DNA from: CAZUCE01 sp964619265
Lineage (GTDB): Bacteria > Planctomycetota > UBA1135 > GCA-002686595
Direction of reading: 5' to 3'
Length of the DNA stretch: 64,000 nt
Assembly (NCBI GenBank): GCA_964619265.1
Contig: CAZUCE010000009.1
Location: 1 to 64,000 of the forward strand
Position numbers and translations under genes: made by a program. Position 1 is the stretch's first letter. Each line of letters begins with the position of its first letter. Below are positions 1 through 7,747 of the stretch, piece after piece. The notes under the pieces were generated by a model, which was not told where the DNA came from, made no database searches, and saw only the letters and a list, made by a program, of their open reading frames with translations.

Positions 1-180
1 CAAGGGGGGCGGGTGTCCCGGGGTCACGGCGGCTGCATCTACGGGAGCGTGGAGGGCACCTGGCCGATCGGCTCACCTCTTCATTGGAAGGGCCGGCCCC
101 GGAAACGGTCAAGACAAGAGCGAGGCGACTTGCCGGAGTTGTTCGGCCGGAGCCGATGGGCTGGTGTTGCCAGCACCTCG

Positions 181-807
181 TCAGGCTTGGTCTGCGAGCC
201 GCCAGAGATACCAGCTGGCCACCGAGCGCAGGGGCGACCAGACCGCGGCGCGCTCGACAAGTTCCGCCGGCGTCGGTCGTTCGTCGAGCTCGTCCAATCG
301 ACGCAGGCCTTCCTGTATGCCCAAATCTTGATCGGGAAGGACGTCCAGGCGACCGAGTTTGAAAATGAGCAACATCTGAGCCGTCCAGCGTCCGATCCCG
401 TGCAATTGGACGAGTTCATCGAGAATCTGTTCATCCTCGAGCCGGCCCAGGGTCCTGAGCCGTACGGCCCCCGAGTTGACCGCATCGGCCAACGAGCGCA
501 AGGCGCGGAGTTTGGGCCGGGAAAGGCCGGCCGAGCGCAGGGCTTCGTCGCTGAAGTCCTTCAGGTGTTTCGCGTTTGGAAACCGGCCGCCGCCGAGTGC
601 CGTGCAGCGAGACCAGATCGTTGCCGCGGCTTTGCCGCTGAGTTGTTGATGCACGATGGACCGCGCGAGCACCTCGTAGTGCGTCAACCGAGCATGGCTG
701 GGTTGCGGCATGCGAGGGAAGGGCTCGCAGGTCTTCATGAATCGACCGAGCACAGGGTCGCGTCTGCGAAGGGCCGCCAATTCGCGCTCGCTGGGGTGGG
801 TGGTCAC
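181..807 (-). CDS. DNA-3-methyladenine glycosylase II-like (HhH-GPD)
   Basis: Base-excision repair glycosylase that would remove alkylated purines such as 3-methyladenine. The 208-aa protein is an HhH-GPD domain alone, without the extra N-terminal domain of E. coli AlkA. The helix-hairpin-helix LHGIGRWTA lies near residues 135-143, and the following PDQDLG carries the expected catalytic aspartate (about D161). IVHQQLSGKAA near residue 51 is the usual family helix. The start overlaps the stop of the upstream kinase gene by 4 nt, so the two are probably translationally coupled. Family assignment is firm; the exact lesion specificity is inferred. Confidence 0.9.
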   Translation of the reverse strand: MTTHPSERELAALRRRDPVLGRFMKTCEPFPRMPQPSHARLTHYEVLARSIVHQQLSGKAAATIWSRCTALGGGRFPNAKHLKDFSDEALRSAGLSRPKLRALRSLADAVNSGAVRLRTLGRLEDEQILDELVQLHGIGRWTAQMLLIFKLGRLDVLPDQDLGIQEGLRRLDELDERPTPAELVERAAVWSPLRSVASWYLWRLADQA

Positions 808-1895
808 AGGGCAAGGTCCCGGAGGCGCTCTTCGAGGCGCCGCGCAAGTTGGAATTGGGCGCGGGCTCGATGCAGGTTTTGATCCGGGCGATGAACACGA
901 AAGTAGACGTCGCCCGCCAGGTGATCGGTCAGGAAGCGAAGTCCGACCAGGTAGGTCACGAGCACCGCCGCCTCGGCCAGGAGCTCGTGTTCGGCGGGCG
1001 CGGCAAATTTTCGGGTGCTCTCCAGCCAGCCATCGGTCAGGGCGCGGAGCAGCAGAGGGTCCGCGTCGACCAGCGCTAAATCGGTTTCGTCCTCCGCCGC
1101 GGTGGACGCGGTGAAGCGCACCAAGTCGCCAAAATCGTAGGGACCAAAGGCGCTCATGGTCGTGTCCAGATCCACGACGCAGCGCACGCGCGGGCCATTG
1201 GATTCGAACAACAGATTGTTCAGCTTGGTGTCGCCGTGAACGATGCGCGGCGGCAGCTTCCCACGGCGAATCGCCGATTCGATCGGCAGAAGAAAACGGC
1301 TCCCTTCCTTGGCGAAGGAAAGTTCGCTTTCGAGGCCGCGGACCCGCTCCGGATTCGCCGCCTTGAAGGCCGCGTCAAACTGCTCGAGTCGCTTGCGCCC
1401 GTCGAAGAAGTCTCGGATCGTGACTCGGATCGATCCGGGTTCGAGGCGGGTCAGGCTCGCTTGATAGGCACCAAAACCCATGGCCGCTTGGTAAGCGAAC
1501 TCTGGACCCGGGCAGCGGTTGTAACTGACGGTGTCGCGCTCGAAGCGATAGGTTCGCCAGGCCGCGCCTTCCAGGCGCGCATAGGCCGCTCCCTCGCGCG
1601 TCCGAATGAGCTCGAGGCCCCGAGTTCCGCTTGCCGCAAGCGTCTGTGTGATGAGGTCAACGTTCGCCATGAGCGCCTCGAGGTCGCGGAAGACCTCTTC
1701 GTTCAGGCGCTGATGGAGAAACTCGGCTTCGGGGCCCGGTCCTTCCGGTTGGACTTTCGAGCGAAACGTCGAGTTGATGTGGCCACTCCCGAAGGGTTCG
1801 AGGGATTGGACGGTTCCGCCCAGGTCGAAGGTCTCCAGAGCGAGGCCGAGGCGCTTGGGATCCAAAGTCGTGTCGTCTCGAATCGCGCGATTCAC
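804..1895 (-). CDS. APH-family phosphotransferase (N-acetylhexosamine kinase-like)
   Basis: Protein-kinase-fold small-molecule kinase of 363 aa. The catalytic loop is RIVHGDTKLNNLLF (about residues 217-230, H220-G-D222) and the metal-binding segment VVDLDT is near 240-245, followed by YDFGDLVR. This spacing is typical of the aminoglycoside phosphotransferase superfamily, and the HGDTKLNN/DLDT/YDFGD set resembles bacterial N-acetylhexosamine 1-kinases (NahK). The substrate is therefore probably a sugar or amino sugar rather than an antibiotic, but this is not proven. The start codon is GTG, overlapping the stop of a small upstream frame (GTGA). The downstream glycosylase overlaps by 4 nt. Confidence 0.8.
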   Translation of the reverse strand: MNRAIRDDTTLDPKRLGLALETFDLGGTVQSLEPFGSGHINSTFRSKVQPEGPGPEAEFLHQRLNEEVFRDLEALMANVDLITQTLAASGTRGLELIRTREGAAYARLEGAAWRTYRFERDTVSYNRCPGPEFAYQAAMGFGAYQASLTRLEPGSIRVTIRDFFDGRKRLEQFDAAFKAANPERVRGLESELSFAKEGSRFLLPIESAIRRGKLPPRIVHGDTKLNNLLFESNGPRVRCVVDLDTTMSAFGPYDFGDLVRFTASTAAEDETDLALVDADPLLLRALTDGWLESTRKFAAPAEHELLAEAAVLVTYLVGLRFLTDHLAGDVYFRVHRPDQNLHRARAQFQLARRLEERLRDLAL

Positions 1896-2023
1896 TCGGC
1901 GGGTCGCTCGAAGGGCCGTGCCGCGGCGGGGACCATGACTTCACCTGCAAGGCTCCCCTGGGGCAGGCCGGGGCTCGACGGGCAGACGACGAGCGGAAGA
2001 ACGATCGCGAGGAGCGACTTCAT
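1892..2023 (-). CDS. Possible 43-aa exported or leader peptide
   Basis: Short frame starting ATG, 43 codons long, with a basic-hydrophobic N terminus (MKSLLAIVLPLVVC) resembling a signal peptide. Its TGA stop overlaps the GTG start of the downstream phosphotransferase (GTGA), which is how real coupled genes in this window are arranged. No homologue is recognised and there is no convincing lipobox before the cysteine. It may be a genuine small protein, a translational leader for the kinase gene, or chance. Confidence 0.3.
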   Translation of the reverse strand: MKSLLAIVLPLVVCPSSPGLPQGSLAGEVMVPAAARPFERPAE

Positions 2024-2168
2024 GGGGAGCGAAGAGGAGGGGGAGACGGCCCGGAGGGGCGTCTGGCGGCCGTGGCGGAAAGCTAGGCCTTCGGTCCGTT
2101 CGAGGTCAGCCGCGTAGCGCGTAGTCTACCGATCCTCTCTCCTTTCGCCTCCCTCCGCCGAACTCCCC

Positions 2169-2702
2169 ATGCGTGCCCTTCGCTTTGCCCTCCTCGCCAG
2201 TTTGTTTCCTCTCGCCGCCTGTTCGACGGCCCCGGCGGCAATTGGAGTGGAATTTCAGGCTTACCCCGCGGGCATCATTCCGGGCGTGCACGTCCAGACT
2301 CCCCTGGACGACTACGGCTCGCTCACCTGGCGGGTTGCGGCGAACATCACCGATCGCCAGGACTTCGGCGACCACGAGAACGAGGAGGGGGAAGGCTTCG
2401 GCGGCGGTGTCGGCTACCGTCGTTACCTAGAACCCGATCGCAAAGGCTGGCTGTATGGCGGACGCATCGATCTGTGGAGCCTGGAGATCGACTTTGAGGA
2501 TCCGGGGCCGGTGACCGGCACGACGGACGTGATTGTGCTCCAGCCTACGGTCGAGGTGGGCTACGGATTTCGACTTGGGGAAGGCCCATGGCGACTGGAG
2601 CTGACGCTGGGTGTGGGCGCCGAAATCAACGTAGATACCGACGGAGAAGACGTGGGCGAGGGTGCCATCGCGCTGCTGGGATTCACCCTGGTGAACGGCT
2701 GA
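2169..2702 (+). CDS. Small lipoprotein, outer-membrane beta-strand type
   Basis: 177-aa protein with a lipoprotein signal peptide; the lipobox LAAC puts the lipidated cysteine at about residue 19. The mature part alternates polar and hydrophobic residues with many Gly and aromatic residues (GFGGGVGYRRYL, WRLELTLGVGAEI), suggesting amphipathic beta strands such as a small outer-membrane barrel or beta-sandwich. No known family was recognised. It stands alone on the plus strand, followed 68 bp later by the YkuK-like gene. The envelope location is well supported; the function is unknown. Confidence 0.7.
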   Translation: MRALRFALLASLFPLAACSTAPAAIGVEFQAYPAGIIPGVHVQTPLDDYGSLTWRVAANITDRQDFGDHENEEGEGFGGGVGYRRYLEPDRKGWLYGGRIDLWSLEIDFEDPGPVTGTTDVIVLQPTVEVGYGFRLGEGPWRLELTLGVGAEINVDTDGEDVGEGAIALLGFTLVNG

Positions 2703-2770
2703 TGGGCCGCTGGGAATCCCGGCGAAGCTGATTTCCCCTAAATCGGTCCCGCTCAGGTACAAACGAAAGC

Positions 2771-3241
2771 ATGCAAAACTGGAGATGCTTATCGGGAGCG
2801 TGGGCCGAGGACCCGCGGGCGGCGGTCAGCGCCCTGGCCTCTGACGAACCAATAGCCTTGCACGTTGGGGCGGACTCGAAGTCGCGCGGCGATCACACCT
2901 TGTTTGTCACCGTGCTGGCGCTCGTCAAGCCCGGCGAAGGCGGTCGCGTGCTGTACCGGACTACACGCGTGAAGCGCATGAAGTCCCTGGCCCAAAGGCT
3001 TTTTCAGGAGGCGCAGCTCGCCATCGAGTTGGCCACCGAGCTGACCGAGGTTACCGGACGACCCATCATCGTTCACATCGACGCGAACCCCGACGAGCGT
3101 CACCGGTCCTCGAAGTTCGCGCGTTCCCTGGCCGGGATGGGTGTCGGGCAGGGCTTTGAGGTTCGGCTCAAACCCGACGCCTGGGCGGCTTCGTGTGTTG
3201 CCGATCACGTGGTGAAGGGCAAGCACGTGCGAGCGGCCTGA
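2771..3241 (+). CDS. YkuK/DUF458 RNase H-like protein
   Basis: 156-aa protein of the YkuK (DUF458) family, predicted to have a ribonuclease-H-like fold. Characteristic blocks are HVGADSKSRGDHT (about residues 31-43), VHIDANPDERHRSSKF and KPDAWAASCVADHVVK near the C terminus. The acidic residues in GADS and IDANPDE are placed as expected for metal-ion catalysis, although the cellular substrate of this family is not established. The gene ends 2 bp short of the convergent kinase stop, so the two transcripts must meet here. Confidence 0.85.
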   Translation: MQNWRCLSGAWAEDPRAAVSALASDEPIALHVGADSKSRGDHTLFVTVLALVKPGEGGRVLYRTTRVKRMKSLAQRLFQEAQLAIELATELTEVTGRPIIVHIDANPDERHRSSKFARSLAGMGVGQGFEVRLKPDAWAASCVADHVVKGKHVRAA

Positions 3242-3243
3242 AT

Positions 3244-5067
3244 TCAGTCGTCGGACTTCTCCTCCACGGCGCCCTCTACTCCTGCGGATTCACTTTCCGC
3301 GGGCTCCGTGGAACCTACACCGAGCAATCCGAGGGCTTCGAGTCGTTTCCACCAGTCGATCGAGGAGAGGATCGAAGTCACGCTGGTGCCCATCAGCAGT
3401 CCATAGAGGATCTCACCGCTTCTTTCGAGGTCGTCCACTCCGTCGGTGACGGCCCAAAGGATGCCAAAGGTCAGCAACAAGAATCCGCTGAGCACTCGGT
3501 AGGCGGCCGCGCTCGCGCTTCGGCCGGCATCCAGGCAGGAGGTTACTGCGACCACTTGGATGAAAGCTACGACCGGGAAGAACATCCAGATGGTGGCCAC
3601 CCTCATGAGATGTCCATCTTCGTGCAGACCCGGCAGGAGGGTCATGGCGCCGACACCGAAGACGATCCAATCCCAACCCACCGAAGACTCCCACAGCCTC
3701 AAAATCTGGAGATCTCTTGGCTCTTCGGTTGTCTGATTCGCGAGCTTGCGCGCGGAGGCGTCAGGCCGGCGGGAGTTCTGGATCTTGAGGGCCCGGCGCA
3801 GGGGATGGGCGATCCTGACAAGGTTGAAGACGGCAATCGCGGTGAGCACGAAGATCAGGGTTGGGGTGAACGACGACCAGAGTCGCGCATCCCCACGCAA
3901 AATTTGGACCACGAACACAGCCGTAAACAGAGAAACGGCGATCGACACGAATGGCTGGATGGGCCGATTCAGGATCTTCGCTTGGCTCACGTTGGAGAGG
4001 CCGCTGGCGAGCCAGGCCGCGAGCAGGAACCACGTGGCCGGTGCTGCCTTGAGCAGCGACTGGCTCCCGATCGCGTTCGGGAAGATGCAGGAAGCAAACA
4101 CCCCGAAGAAAAAGACTAGGTCGATCCAGCCGGAGGTTGGATGGAGGGCGGAGTTGCGGAGAGTCTCAGGTTCGGCGCCCGGAGCCGGCGCGGAACCCAA
4201 AGCCCCCAACAGCTCCGAGCGGAGCTCCGCAACGCTCGACGGCCTACCGGAAGGTTTCCGGGACATGGCTCGCAGGACTACTTGATCGAGAGCTTCCGGG
4301 ACACCGGTCCGCTGGGAGGGCGGCTCGAAGTGCCCGACCGGGACCTCGCCGGTGAGCATCTCGTAGAGCACCACACCCAGTGCGAAGACGTCGGCTCGCT
4401 CGTCGACGGTCGCTGGGGCTTCGATTTGTTCGGGAGCCAGGTAGCGCGGGGTTCCGAGCGCCACACCCGAGCGCGTTTGCCAATGGGTTTGCGGGCCGGC
4501 CCACTTGGCGATGCCGAAGTCGCACACCTTCACGTGTCCGGTGGAGTCGAGCAGAATGTTCTCGGGCTTTACATCGCGATGAACGACACCGCGCGAATGA
4601 GCGAATTCGATGCCGTTCAGCAGCGGCAGCGCGATGCCGGCAAATTCCTCCACATCCAGCGGGCCGTCGAGGAGCAACTGCCGCAGGGTGACACCGTCGA
4701 TGCGCTCCATGGCGATCCAGTCGAGCTCCTCGGCCTGACCAAAGTCGTGGATCACGACCACGTTGGGGTGGGCGAGGCCGGCCATCGCTCGCGCCTCCCG
4801 GGCAAAACGCTCGCGCGCGGCCGGCTCCGAGCCGGGCAAGTCGGCGAACACCTTGAGGGCGACCTCGCGACCTAGCCGCTCCTCGTACGCGGCGAACACG
4901 ACGCTGCTGCCTCCGCGCCCCAGGGGTTCTTCAAGGGCATAGCGGGGCAGGGCAGCTTGGACGCGGGCGGCCAGCTGGTCCAGTTCGCCCGAGGCCGGCG
5001 GCCGTGGCCCGCTGTGGGCGCGGGTCAGGAGACGGGCGGTAGCGGCTCGGAGGCGAAGGGTGTCCAT
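3244..5067 (-). CDS. Membrane serine/threonine protein kinase
   Basis: 607-aa kinase. The N-terminal half is a complete Hanks-type domain: Gly-rich loop LGRGGSSVVF (about 49-58), lysine in VALKVF (K72), catalytic HRDVKPEN (163-170), DFG (183-185) and APE (211-213), so it should be active. After about residue 310 come several hydrophobic segments, consistent with a polytopic membrane module that may sense or anchor. The ECF sigma factor gene lies 53 bp upstream on the same strand, in the order typical of sigma/kinase pairs in which phosphorylation controls the sigma factor. The signal and target are inferred. Confidence 0.9.
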   Translation of the reverse strand: MDTLRLRAATARLLTRAHSGPRPPASGELDQLAARVQAALPRYALEEPLGRGGSSVVFAAYEERLGREVALKVFADLPGSEPAARERFAREARAMAGLAHPNVVVIHDFGQAEELDWIAMERIDGVTLRQLLLDGPLDVEEFAGIALPLLNGIEFAHSRGVVHRDVKPENILLDSTGHVKVCDFGIAKWAGPQTHWQTRSGVALGTPRYLAPEQIEAPATVDERADVFALGVVLYEMLTGEVPVGHFEPPSQRTGVPEALDQVVLRAMSRKPSGRPSSVAELRSELLGALGSAPAPGAEPETLRNSALHPTSGWIDLVFFFGVFASCIFPNAIGSQSLLKAAPATWFLLAAWLASGLSNVSQAKILNRPIQPFVSIAVSLFTAVFVVQILRGDARLWSSFTPTLIFVLTAIAVFNLVRIAHPLRRALKIQNSRRPDASARKLANQTTEEPRDLQILRLWESSVGWDWIVFGVGAMTLLPGLHEDGHLMRVATIWMFFPVVAFIQVVAVTSCLDAGRSASAAAYRVLSGFLLLTFGILWAVTDGVDDLERSGEILYGLLMGTSVTSILSSIDWWKRLEALGLLGVGSTEPAESESAGVEGAVEEKSDD

Positions 5068-5120
5068 GGGGGTGACCGGAGGGGGGGCTAACCTGGGAAC
5101 ACGGGAGCCTTGGGCGAGCG

Positions 5121-5864
5121 TTACGCAGGATCTTCGGAAAGTCCCGCAGCGCGCAGCAGGTGATCCAATTCCCCCTCGATGTCGAGACCGGGCCCCAGGG
5201 TCGAGCCGAGCTCGGCCAGGACGGCCCCGCGCAGCTTCTCGCGCAATCGGTGCGCCCTAACCCGGATGGCCACCGGGGAAAGCCCATGGCTCGCTAGGAC
5301 CGCGCGGTCCGGCGGCTGCCCTTCTAGGACCGGCGCCAGGGCGGCGAGCAAGGCGGGATTTTCGTCCTTGGAGCCGGCGAGCACGCGCTGGCGCGATCGC
5401 TCGAGCACGATTCCAACCCAGCGCTGCTCGAACACCTGGGCTGGATCGGATGAGCCAGGAGCGGCCGGCTGCTCGTTTCGTTCGGCTAGGCAGCGCTCCA
5501 GGGACTCGGGAACTCGACCTTCCCCACGCTTGAGAGCCCCTTCGCTTCGCTTTACGTCCGAGGCGTAATTTTGGAGGCCGGTCAACAGCCAATCGCGAAA
5601 TCGCCCACCCTCGGGGGCTACTTGCTCAAGCCCTTGGCGAGCGAACAGCCGTTCAAAGAAGCCCTGCACGATATCTGCGGCATCGGCGTCCCGATAACCG
5701 CGGGCTCGCAGGTAAGAGTGCAGCGCCGGCCAGTAGGCCGCGCAAAGTTCTTCCAAGGCCAGGCTCGCGTCGGCCCTGGCGCTGGGGCTCGACTGTGCCG
5801 CGCGACCCGCTCGACCAGCGCGCAGCACTCGAGTCCAGCGTGTGGTTGCAAACGAGCTGCCCAT
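5121..5864 (-). CDS. ECF-type RNA polymerase sigma factor
   Basis: 247-aa sigma-70 family protein of the long ECF group. The N-terminal SSFATTRWTRVLRAG, AYWPALHSYLRARGYRD and DIVQGFFERLF form the region-2 helices. The helix-turn-helix region 4 lies near residues 185-215 (SPVAIRVRAHRLREKLR). It has no anti-sigma gene beside it; the adjacent downstream gene is a membrane Ser/Thr kinase, so phosphorylation is the likely control. The divergent M1 peptidase gene starts 91 bp away, and the shared intergenic region probably holds both promoters. Confidence 0.88.
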   Translation of the reverse strand: MGSSFATTRWTRVLRAGRAGRAAQSSPSARADASLALEELCAAYWPALHSYLRARGYRDADAADIVQGFFERLFARQGLEQVAPEGGRFRDWLLTGLQNYASDVKRSEGALKRGEGRVPESLERCLAERNEQPAAPGSSDPAQVFEQRWVGIVLERSRQRVLAGSKDENPALLAALAPVLEGQPPDRAVLASHGLSPVAIRVRAHRLREKLRGAVLAELGSTLGPGLDIEGELDHLLRAAGLSEDPA

Positions 5865-5955
5865 AGACTTCCGAGCTTAGCGCGTATCCCGTGGGGAGGC
5901 GCTCGCGGGGGCTCCGACCTAGGATAGAGAGGTCCCGCAGTCCCCTCCCACGACC

Positions 5956-7605
5956 ATGTACGCATCTTTCCCGCTCCTCGCGCTCACTGTTCTCGGCGCT
6001 CTCGCCCCTGCGGCGACGGCCCAAAGGCCCAAGAACTCCTCAGGCGGCGAGCTGCTGCCGGAGGAGGCGGCCTACGACGTTCGGCACTATGGTCTTGTGC
6101 TCGCCGTCGATCCTGAGGAGCGCGCGATCGAAGGCACGCTGACTCTGCGCGCCGACCTGGTGGCCGAGTCCGACCAGCTGATCTTTGACCTAGCCGACGA
6201 GCTCGAGCTGTCTGCCGTGCGCCTGAACGGGACGCTGGTCGATTTCGAGCGTGGCGACGCCCAGCGCGTGTCGTTCTCCGCCGAAGGGCTCGAAGTCGGC
6301 ACGAGCTTCGAGGTCGAGGTGGACTACGGCGGCAAGCCGCGCCGGGCACCGCAGCCCCCGTGGCGCGGCGGCTTCACCTGGGACAAGACCAAGGACGGTT
6401 CTCCGTGGATCGCGACGACTTGCCAGGGCGAGGGCGCGGACCTTTGGTGGCCCTGCAAGGACCATCCTTCGGATGAGCCGGACGGCATGGATCTGGAGAT
6501 CACCGTTCCGAGCCCGTTGGTCGTGGCCAGCAACGGACGCTTGATCGAGACCCGTAAGTCGGGCAACGAAATCACCTACCACTGGCGCGTGACAACACCG
6601 ATCTCGAATTACACGGTCGCGCTCAACATTGCACCCTATGTCACGTTGACCCAGGACTATGAGAGCACGGGCGGCGAGACGATGCCCGTGACCTATTGGG
6701 TGCTTCCGGAAAACAAAGCAGAGGGCGCCAAGATTCTCCCCGAATTCATCGAGCACCTTGCGTTCTATGAAGATGTGTTTGGGCCCTATCCGTTCCGCGG
6801 CGACAAGTACGGCGTCGTCGAGACTCCACACCTCGGAATGGAGCACCAATCGATCATCGCCTACGGCAACCGCTATCGCGGCGATCCGAATTTTGACTAC
6901 GACTGGTTGCACCACCACGAGTTGGCGCACGAGTGGTGGGCCAACTTGGTCACCGCCCGGGACTGGAACGACTTTTGGATCCACGAAGGCATCGGGACTT
7001 ACTGCCAGGCGCTGTACCTGGAGCGAAAATTTGGCGTAGCCGAGCTCAACCAAAAAATGGAGCTCGATCGCAGGCAGATCGCGAACCGCGGTCCGGTGGC
7101 CCCGCGCGGAGCAAAAGACACGACCTGGATGTACTTCGGAGCGCGCGGAGAAGCTTCCCCGGCGGGAGATATCTATTTCAAAGGATCGTGGATCTGCCAC
7201 AGCCTGCGCTACCTGATTGGGGATGAGGCGTTCTTCCGGGTTCTGCGGAAGTGGGCCTATCCGCAGGAGGAACTTGAGCAGACCACCGATGGGTCGGCCT
7301 GCCGGATCACAACCACGGACGAGCTGTTGCGGATCGCCGAACGGGTGTCGGAGCACGAATTGGAGTGGTTTTTTGAGGTCTATCTCCGTCAGCCCAAGCT
7401 GCCCGAACTGGTGACGGAACGCGCGGACGGCGTATTGAAGTTGGCTTGGCGTGTACCGGAAGGACTCGACTTTCCCATGCCGGTAGACGTCCAGGTGGGC
7501 GACCGAACCGTGCGCGTCGAAATGACAGACGGTCGCGGAGAACTAGAGATCGGCGAAGCCGACTACGAGATCGATCCGAACCGATGGCTCTTGATCGCGC
7601 GGTGA
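5956..7605 (+). CDS. Secreted M1-family zinc metallopeptidase
   Basis: 549-aa exported peptidase with signal peptide MYASFPLLALTVLGALAPAATAQ. The gluzincin site is complete: HELAH at 321-325 and the third ligand E344 (HEXXH-18-E). The upstream exopeptidase loop reads GMEHQ (about 294-298) in place of the canonical GAMEN. The beta-rich N-terminal domain and catalytic domain match bacterial M1 proteins shorter than PepN. It probably trims peptides in the periplasm or outside the cell. It is divergent from the sigma factor gene and convergent with the M14 gene across a palindromic repeat. A cytosolic-type PepN is also in the window. Confidence 0.9.
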   Translation: MYASFPLLALTVLGALAPAATAQRPKNSSGGELLPEEAAYDVRHYGLVLAVDPEERAIEGTLTLRADLVAESDQLIFDLADELELSAVRLNGTLVDFERGDAQRVSFSAEGLEVGTSFEVEVDYGGKPRRAPQPPWRGGFTWDKTKDGSPWIATTCQGEGADLWWPCKDHPSDEPDGMDLEITVPSPLVVASNGRLIETRKSGNEITYHWRVTTPISNYTVALNIAPYVTLTQDYESTGGETMPVTYWVLPENKAEGAKILPEFIEHLAFYEDVFGPYPFRGDKYGVVETPHLGMEHQSIIAYGNRYRGDPNFDYDWLHHHELAHEWWANLVTARDWNDFWIHEGIGTYCQALYLERKFGVAELNQKMELDRRQIANRGPVAPRGAKDTTWMYFGARGEASPAGDIYFKGSWICHSLRYLIGDEAFFRVLRKWAYPQEELEQTTDGSACRITTTDELLRIAERVSEHELEWFFEVYLRQPKLPELVTERADGVLKLAWRVPEGLDFPMPVDVQVGDRTVRVEMTDGRGELEIGEADYEIDPNRWLLIAR

Positions 7606-7644
7606 ACCCGGGGTGTCCCACAGAAGCGGCAATCCAGTGACATC

Positions 7645-7728
7645 GGTAATACGGTGCCAGGCACCCGTGCACCGATCTAGCAGCGTCATGTGCCAGATCG
7701 GTGCCCGGGAGCCTGGCACCGTATTACC
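7645..7728. repeat. Long palindromic REP-like element
   Basis: Two 34-bp arms (7645-7678 and 7695-7728) are inverted copies with 32 of 34 positions identical, separated by a 16-bp loop. Each arm contains the core GGTGCCAGGC. The element lies between the convergent stops of the M1 and M14 genes, so it may also act as a bidirectional terminator. An 11-base word GTGCCAGATCG at 7690-7700 recurs in a second palindrome near 25 kb. The look is that of REP/BIME-type elements mobilised by RAYT transposases, but no such transposase is seen here. Confidence 0.8.
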
Positions 7729-7747
7729 GCTTTTGTGGGGAGAAGGG

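Noticed and set aside
6190..7356. Long open frame antisense to the M1 peptidase
   Set aside because: It lies wholly inside a gene with complete catalytic motifs, has no recognisable domain, and is typical of antisense frames in high-GC DNA.
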